From Otatea glauca (lineage: Eukaryota > Streptophyta > Magnoliopsida > Poales > Poaceae), in contig CM070730.1 of the NCBI GenBank assembly GCA_036346275.1, forward strand, positions 39,540,918 through 39,604,917: a stretch of DNA of 64,000 nucleotides, read 5' to 3'. Below are positions 58,640-64,000 of the stretch, piece by piece. Every line of letters begins with the position of its first letter. Position 1 is the first letter of the stretch. The position numbers were made by a program, and so were the translations under genes. Under the pieces are notes generated by a model, which had not been told where the DNA came from, searched no databases, and saw only the letters and a program-made list of their open reading frames with translations.

Positions 58640-61600
58640 CATGGTGCTAATGAATGAGGAGAAGGTGACACCAAGGCTACACATCGATGACAGGGCACAT
58701 CCCGTGTCCAATGGGTGGTACCTGAACAATGGTGCCAGCAAAAACATGACGGGGTAGCGGTCTATGTTAAATGAGCTAGATAAAAGCATCTACGAACAGG
58801 TCCGATTCGGTGATGGATCCATAGTGGAGATTAAGGGGAAGGGGTCAATCCTTCTCCAATATAAAAATGGAGAATAATGTGTACTCTCCGAGGTATACAT
58901 ACAGAGCTTTTGCAATAACATTGTAAGCCCTATGTAGCTTGCAGAAGATGGTTGCAAGGTGGTATGTACCATACACGGTTGTAGGTCTACGAGCACAAGC
59001 GGCATGTTTCTCATGTACATGAAAAGATCCAGAAACATGTTGTACAAGATTCAGTTGGAGACAGGAAGCCCAGTATGTCTCACGGCTAGGTTGGAGGATC
59101 TTTCATGGCAATGGTATGCGTGGTTAGAGCACGTAAACTTCTAGGCCCTAAAGGAGATGGTAGAGAAGGAAATGCTGCTAGGGTTGCTGAAGTCGACCAC
59201 CCAACACAACTGTGCGAAGGTTGCTTGGTGGGCAAGCAAACCAGAAACCCGTTCTCTTCACAAGCGCACCATCGAGTGGAGAAACCACTAGAATTTGTAC
59301 ACGTGGATTTATACAGGCCCATAACTCCGCATACACTTGTTAGTAACAAGGACTTCATTATCTTTGTTGATTTTAGCAGATACATGTGGGTGCACATGTT
59401 GAAATCCAAGGATGAGGTTCTCGGTGCACTCAAGAAGTACAAAGCGCTTATCGAGAACGAGCGTAAGCCCAAGCTGAAGGTCCTCATATCAGACCGTGGT
59501 AGAGAGTCTATCACGCGAGTTCGATGCATTTTGCGACACCGAAAGGATAGCACAACACTTCATGGCACCATACTCACCACAACAGAACGGTGTTACAGAA
59601 TGTCGTAATCGTATTGTGTTGTCCATGGTGAGGAGTTCACTCAAGTGTAAGCATGTACTTGCAGTATTGTGGGGGGAGGCAGTACGACATGCGGTGTACC
59701 TCCTTAACCGTGTGTCAACCAAGGCCCTAGATGGGGTAATGTTGTACAAATCCTGGACCAAAAAGAAGCCACACATCGAGCACTCACGAGTATTTAGGTG
59801 CATCGCACACGCCAAGGTCGTAAAGCCACGCTCGAAGAAACTTGACGATAGTAGTACTGCCCTAGTTAGTGTACCTAGGTGTGGAACCTGGTAGCAAGGC
59901 TCACCGACTTTACGATCCTCGTCAAGTGAAACTTCACATCAGTCACGATGTGGTGTTCGAGAAAGAAAAGGAATTGTCATGGAATGATGACATCACTGAC
60001 AATTTAACTAGCATTCCTTGGATGGAGTTTACTATCTCTAAAAATACAGGTGTTGATGAGACAGGCCTAAATGAGGGGCAGCAGGAGGCTGCCCCACATG
60101 ACCTAGCAGCTTCGGGGTTGCCGGGCTTGACACCGTCTGGCTCACCAGACGTATCGACACCAAACACTATCGCTGGCATGGAGGAGCCAGAGAGCATGGG
60201 TACTGCGACACCCGTGGATACACCACGAGCCATAGGAGGTGGAACATGTGTGGGGTCTATCTCGCCTACATTAGCAGATGATGAGAGTGGGTCTTGCAGA
60301 TATCAGAATATCAATGACATCTATAAATCCACTGAGGAGATAGAGGGTATGGATGAGCTGTACCTCCTAACTACAGAAGAGTCGTCGTGTTATCGCAAAG
60401 CTGCATGAGAGAAGCAGTGGCAAGAGCCGATGAGGAGCGAGCTCTATACCATTGAGAAGAACAGGACATGGAATCTGATCTAGCTACAACCAGGGCATAA
60501 ACCCATTGGGCTCAAGTGGGTGTACAAACTGAAGGACTCAAATGGCAACATCGTGAGGTACAAGGCAAGGCTAGTTGCCAAGGGATAAATGCAATGACAT
60601 AGGATCGACTTTGGTGAAGTGTTTGCACCTGTGATATGACTCGAGACAGTGAGACTTTTGCTTGCCCTTACAGCACAAAGTGGATGGGAAATCCACCACC
60701 TGGACGTCAAGTTAGCATTCTTGAAAGGTGATCTCTAGGAAGAGGTGTACGTTGCTCAGTCAGAAGGATTCATCAACGAGGGTGAGGGGCACAAGGTCTA
60801 TAAGCTCTCAAAGGTGCTTTACGGGTTGCGTCAAGCCCTGAGGGCGTGGAACATCTGGTTGGATAAGAGTCTCAAGAATTTAGGTTTCGTGACGTGTCCG
60901 CAAGAGCAAGCCGTTTAGAAGAGGTGCAATGAAGGAGATGTACTTGTTGTTGGTGTATATGTAGATGACCTTGTTGTCACCGGCATAAGTGCACGTGAAA
61001 TTAAGCAATTCAAACACCAGATGAAGAGGGAAATCGATATAAGTGATCTTGGATTGCTTGCATACTACATCGGGATTGAGGTAGAGCAGAAGGCAAGCTA
61101 CACACCCTCAAGCAGACGTCGTATGCAAAGAAGATCTTGTTGCAAGCTGGGATAAGCGAGTGCAATCCAGCAAGGTATCCTATGGAGCCGAAGCTTAAGC
61201 TCAGGAAGGATGAAGACAGAGTCCAAGTTGATATGACCAAGCATGGGAGCATCATCGAAAGTCTGAGGCACCTGACTCACATTCAGCAAGACATCACGTA
61301 TGCAGTTGGGATGGCGAGCCGGTACATGGAGAGGCCTACTCAACTACACATGCAAGTTGTGAAACATATCCTCATATATGTGAATGGGACAATCGACATT
61401 GTTTTGGTGTATTCCAGAGGAGGAGGTGCGGCGAAGATTGCATGCTACAATGATAGCAACTTGGTAGGTGATATAGATGACAGAAAAAGCACAAGCGCCA
61501 GGGCGTTCTACTTCAATGGGAATATAGTTGCTTAGGCACCTTAAAAATAGAAAAGCATCGTCCTATTGACATGTGAAGCTGAATTCATGGTAGCATGGCA

Positions 61601-61920
61601 GCGGCATGTCAAGGCATATGGTTGCAAAGTGTGATAAATGAGGTAACGGGAGAAGCCCCAAGTCTAGTCGTCTTGTACATTGACAACAAATCAGCAATCA
61701 CATTGATGAAGAATTCGGTGTTTCATGGGAGAAGCAAACACATTGATACCCGATTTCACTTTATTAGAGAGTGCGTGGAGAAGGAACTGATTGTTGTCAA
61801 GCACCTATGCACAGGGGAGCAGCATGCGGATATCCTCACAAAGGCACTTGCTCAAGTCAAGTTCACGGAGATGCGTGATTTGCTAGACGTCAAAGTCCTC
61901 GCGCAACCAAGTCTAGATTA
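58640..61920 (+). pseudogene. Copia pol (4.9-kb element)
   Basis: Protease reads WYLNNGASKNMTG at about 58718-58755; the catalytic Asp has become Asn and a stop follows. Integrase has CEGCLVGKQ, VDFSRYMWVHML, ISDRGRES and PYSPQQNGVTE (59200-59620), with a frameshift near 59510. A low-complexity linker (60050-60290) leads to reverse transcriptase (60400-61100), which keeps GLKWVYKLKDSNG, LHHLDVK-type text, LSKVLYGLRQAL and the catalytic YVDDLVV. RNase H (61137-61920) keeps DDRKSTS, YIDNKSAITLMKN and GRSKHIDTRFHFIRECVEK. Many in-frame stops look like C-to-T changes. Confidence 0.87.
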
Positions 61921-61930
61921 AGGGGGAGAT
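61918..61930 (+). other. Polypurine tract of the 4.9-kb copia element
   Basis: TTAAGGGGGAGAT sits immediately before the 3' LTR. Confidence 0.85.
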
Positions 61931-62220
61931 TATTGAAAAATAATCAAGACTTTCCGTTGTTGCCTTGCCATGTTATGGAAGGAAAGAAGAGATTGAAAAT
62001 TAATCAACACTTTTCATTGTAGGCTTGCTATGTTGTAAGGCAAGTACTATATTGTATAGGCAAAGTTATTTCATAGATGGGTCTATATTTGTACTATAAA
62101 TATAACCTCAAAGGTTGAGATGAATAACACGAGAAAATTGTCCTAAAACTTCTGTGTTCGCTTACGTGTGTTCTTTTGATCTGTATTTGCATGCAACTGT
62201 TTCTAGAGAGGAAACCAACA
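61931..62220 (+). repeat. 3' LTR of the 4.9-kb copia element
   Basis: It is 290 bp, bounded by TATTGA and CCAACA. It carries an extra block around 61954-61978 that is absent from the 5' LTR. Confidence 0.9.
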
Positions 62221-62289
62221 GATTCCACCCCTTGTCATTATTAGTACTAATTATTTTCCTGAAAGAAAACACCACCAGTAAGTCAGTAA

Positions 62290-62805
62290 ACAGTGAATGA
62301 ATTAAAAGGCTCACAGTTGGCAAGAGATAAAAATAGCTCTAGCTTGTACTTTAATGGCATGCGCCAAACTGGTCCATCTGCACCAAAGATCGATGGATGT
62401 ATACTACACGAGCACCATTGTGAACTCCGTAGCGCCGGCCTTGACGTTGTCCGACCTTTGCTGCAGCTGGTCTTGGGTACATGCATGCTTGATTCCCTTG
62501 AGGCTGATCCATAGGCGGTCGAGGGAAAGGATGAGACGCTAGCGCTCTAGATCAGGAAGAGTACATGCACTCGTTCATGAGACTGCAGCGCCTCTACGAG
62601 GTACTCGAGACGGAAACACACCGAGGATGCATACGTGGTGGCGAAGAGCCCCTCGACGGCGAGAAGGTCGGGGACAGCGGCTAGTGCCATCCCTGGACGT
62701 GCGTTGCAATGTCGACGACAAGGAGGAGCATGGACAGGAGGAGGAAGGCGCAGAGGCAGCCGTAGAACATGGTGAACATAACGGGGTTCTTCCTCGATGG
62801 TGTGA
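62290..62805 (-). pseudogene. Broken fragment resembling cellulose-synthase-like C (CSLC)
   Basis: Three frames on the minus strand give consecutive pieces that resemble the N-terminal membrane part of CSLC glucan synthases (xyloglucan backbone synthesis in the Golgi). First, MFYGCLCAFLLLSMLLLVVD and THVQGWH (about 62785-62690), a membrane helix. Next, PDLLAVEGLFATTYASSV and FRLEYLVEALQS (about 62680-62580). Last, LDRLWISLKGIK and TEFTMVLV (about 62525-62405). Frameshifts and stops separate them, and the catalytic domain is absent. The fragment lies between two copia LTRs. The assignment is from remembered family pattern and is tentative. Confidence 0.5.
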
Positions 62806-62820
62806 GAACCGAAGGAGGAA

Positions 62821-63024
62821 CAAAGGTTTTGGTGTCTTGTACTTAATCAGATTAGCCTTGGTTCCTTTATATATCGATTGTCATACAGAAAATAACACAT
62901 CGTATGTCACATGACAACAAGTAACAGAGATGATTACATAGAGATTATAGGGGATTTGTTACAAGCAATCAAATCTATACATTCTATACAGGTCTATCTT
63001 TTATAACAGACAATATCTTCAACA
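62821..63024 (-). repeat. 3' LTR of a third copia element (partial edges)
   Basis: On the minus strand it begins TGTTGAAGATATTGTC directly after a purine tract (AGATTGAGGGAGGT, 63025-63038) and has a TATATAAAGGAACC promoter word near 62870. The right edge in element orientation, near 62821, is approximate because no target duplication could be set. Confidence 0.65.
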
Positions 63025-64000
63025 ACCTCCCTCAATCTCAACTTGATGAAACAAGATTGAGACTGCGTCACATTGCCATGAATTGTGCCATTGCCTATGG
63101 TTTAGTAAACACATCAACAGTTTCGTCTTGACAAGAAATAGACCAAACTTCCAGAGCCTTCTTTGCCACCCTTTCTCCCACAAAGTGGAAATCTACTTCA
63201 ATGTGTTTTGTCCTTGCATGAAACACTGGGTTTGCAGAAAAGTAGGCCACACCTAAGTTTTCGTACCACAGGATCGGTGGCCTTGGTTGAAAGATCCCTA
63301 ATTCACTAAGAAGGGACTGTACCTAGATTGTTTCTAGGGTTCCATTGGCTAAGGCTTTATATTCAGATTTCTGTACTTGATCTCGACACCATTGCTTGTT
63401 TTCATGAGCACCATGAGATAAGATTCGAACCAAAATATACTACAAACCCACCGGTAGATCTTCGATCATCACTGCATTTGAAAGGTGCTCACCAAGGTTG
63501 AAGCCAGACTTCTTGATAGATAGTCCTATGTTGGGCATGTCTTTTAGATATCAAAGTATCTTTTTAACTGTAGTAAAGTGACCTGACATATTTTATTGAC
63601 AGCGAACACAATATCTGGCCTTCGTAAGAGTGAGATACTGCGGTGCTCCAACAAGATTTCTATACTTGGTCCCTTCTGCTGCTGACAGTGATTTTCCACC
63701 TTTAGACAACCGGTTGCTGCCAAAGACTAGCAATTTTCCATGTTAGCTCGTTTCAGTAAATCCACAGTATATTTGTGCTGTGCCAACACAATCCCATGTT
63801 GAGATATCTTCACTTCAATTCCCAATAAGTAATCAAGCTCTCCAAGATCCTTAATGGCAAATTCCTTTTGTAGTTGTGCTAGCAACATCTCTATAGCTTG
63901 ATTTGAGGAAGTATTCACAATTATATCATCTATGTAAATGAGCATGTAGATGACTTCTCCTGACCGATTGTACACAAACAGAGAGGTGTTCTTGCGATGG
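63025..64000 (-). pseudogene. Third copia element: end of reverse transcriptase and RNase H
   Basis: It runs off the right edge of the window. Reverse transcriptase text at 63975-63727 includes the catalytic YIDDII and LQKEFAIKDLGELDYLLGIE. RNase H text follows toward 63060 (for example the ARTKHIEVDFHFVGERVAKK block near 63200-63150). There are frame breaks near 63720, 63580, 63440 and 63280. It differs in sequence from the other two copia elements. Confidence 0.8.

Larger units (their letters stand above)
57278..62220 (+). mobile_element. Ty1-copia retrotransposon, 4.9 kb, Retrofit/Ale-like
   Basis: It is complete in structure: LTRs with TATTGG...CCAACA ends, a 5-bp target duplication GATTC (57273-57277 and 62221-62225), a primer-binding site and a polypurine tract. 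Between them lie gag, protease, integrase, reverse transcriptase and RNase H in copia order. The size and the pol text suggest the Retrofit/Ale lineage. LTRs differ by many substitutions and an insertion of about 18 bp, so it is older than the SIRE element. Stops and frameshifts occur throughout. Confidence 0.9.

Overview
This window is nuclear DNA from a flowering plant, almost certainly a grass (Poaceae). The evidence is one very long gene with many introns and GT-AG or GC-AG splice sites, a GC-rich first exon with AT-rich introns, Stowaway-type MITEs, several hAT ends, Ty1-copia and Ty3-gypsy LTRs, and a Mutator-like element. No bacterial-type operons, CRISPR arrays or rRNA/tRNA genes were seen.

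Layout. (1) 1-3420: transposon debris. It holds a gypsy-type LTR piece, a decayed RICESLEEPER-like hAT transposase, and two GC-rich hAT ends that abut the gene promoter. (2) 3594-31186 (+): one intact gene for a VPS13-family bridge-like lipid-transfer protein, closest in layout to Arabidopsis SHRUBBY. I built 48 exons by hand; they sum to 10,275 nt (3,424 codons plus stop) with every phase consistent. Two introns use GC donors. Its introns carry a Stowaway MITE, another inverted-repeat MITE, and a 5'-truncated RTE LINE with a hAT inserted at its tail junction. (3) 31187-36448: 3' UTR, a short tandem duplication, a putative 1.25-kb DNA element built on about 171-bp tandem repeats, and a copia remnant carrying a small hAT-like MITE. 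(4) 36449-56744: a Mutator-like element (MULE) of about 9.1 kb, with 77-79-bp terminal inverted repeats and a 10-bp target duplication. It encodes on the minus strand a MURA-type transposase, a plant mobile domain (PMD) gene and a third acidic gene of unknown function. An 11.1-kb SIRE-like copia element sits exactly inside a PMD exon and has swollen the MULE to 20.3 kb. (5) 56745-64000: a Stowaway-like MITE, a complete but decayed 4.9-kb copia element (GATTC target duplication), a broken fragment that looks like cellulose-synthase-like C (CSLC), and the 3' end of a third copia element running off the window.

How it fits together. Only the VPS13 gene looks functional. Everything downstream of it is a nested graveyard. 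Target-site duplications give the order of several insertions: LINE then hAT inside intron 15, and MULE then SIRE. All five premature stops located in the PMD gene are explained by C-to-T or G-to-A transitions, the signature of long-term cytosine methylation. The point most worth following up is the three-gene MULE with its PMD gene.
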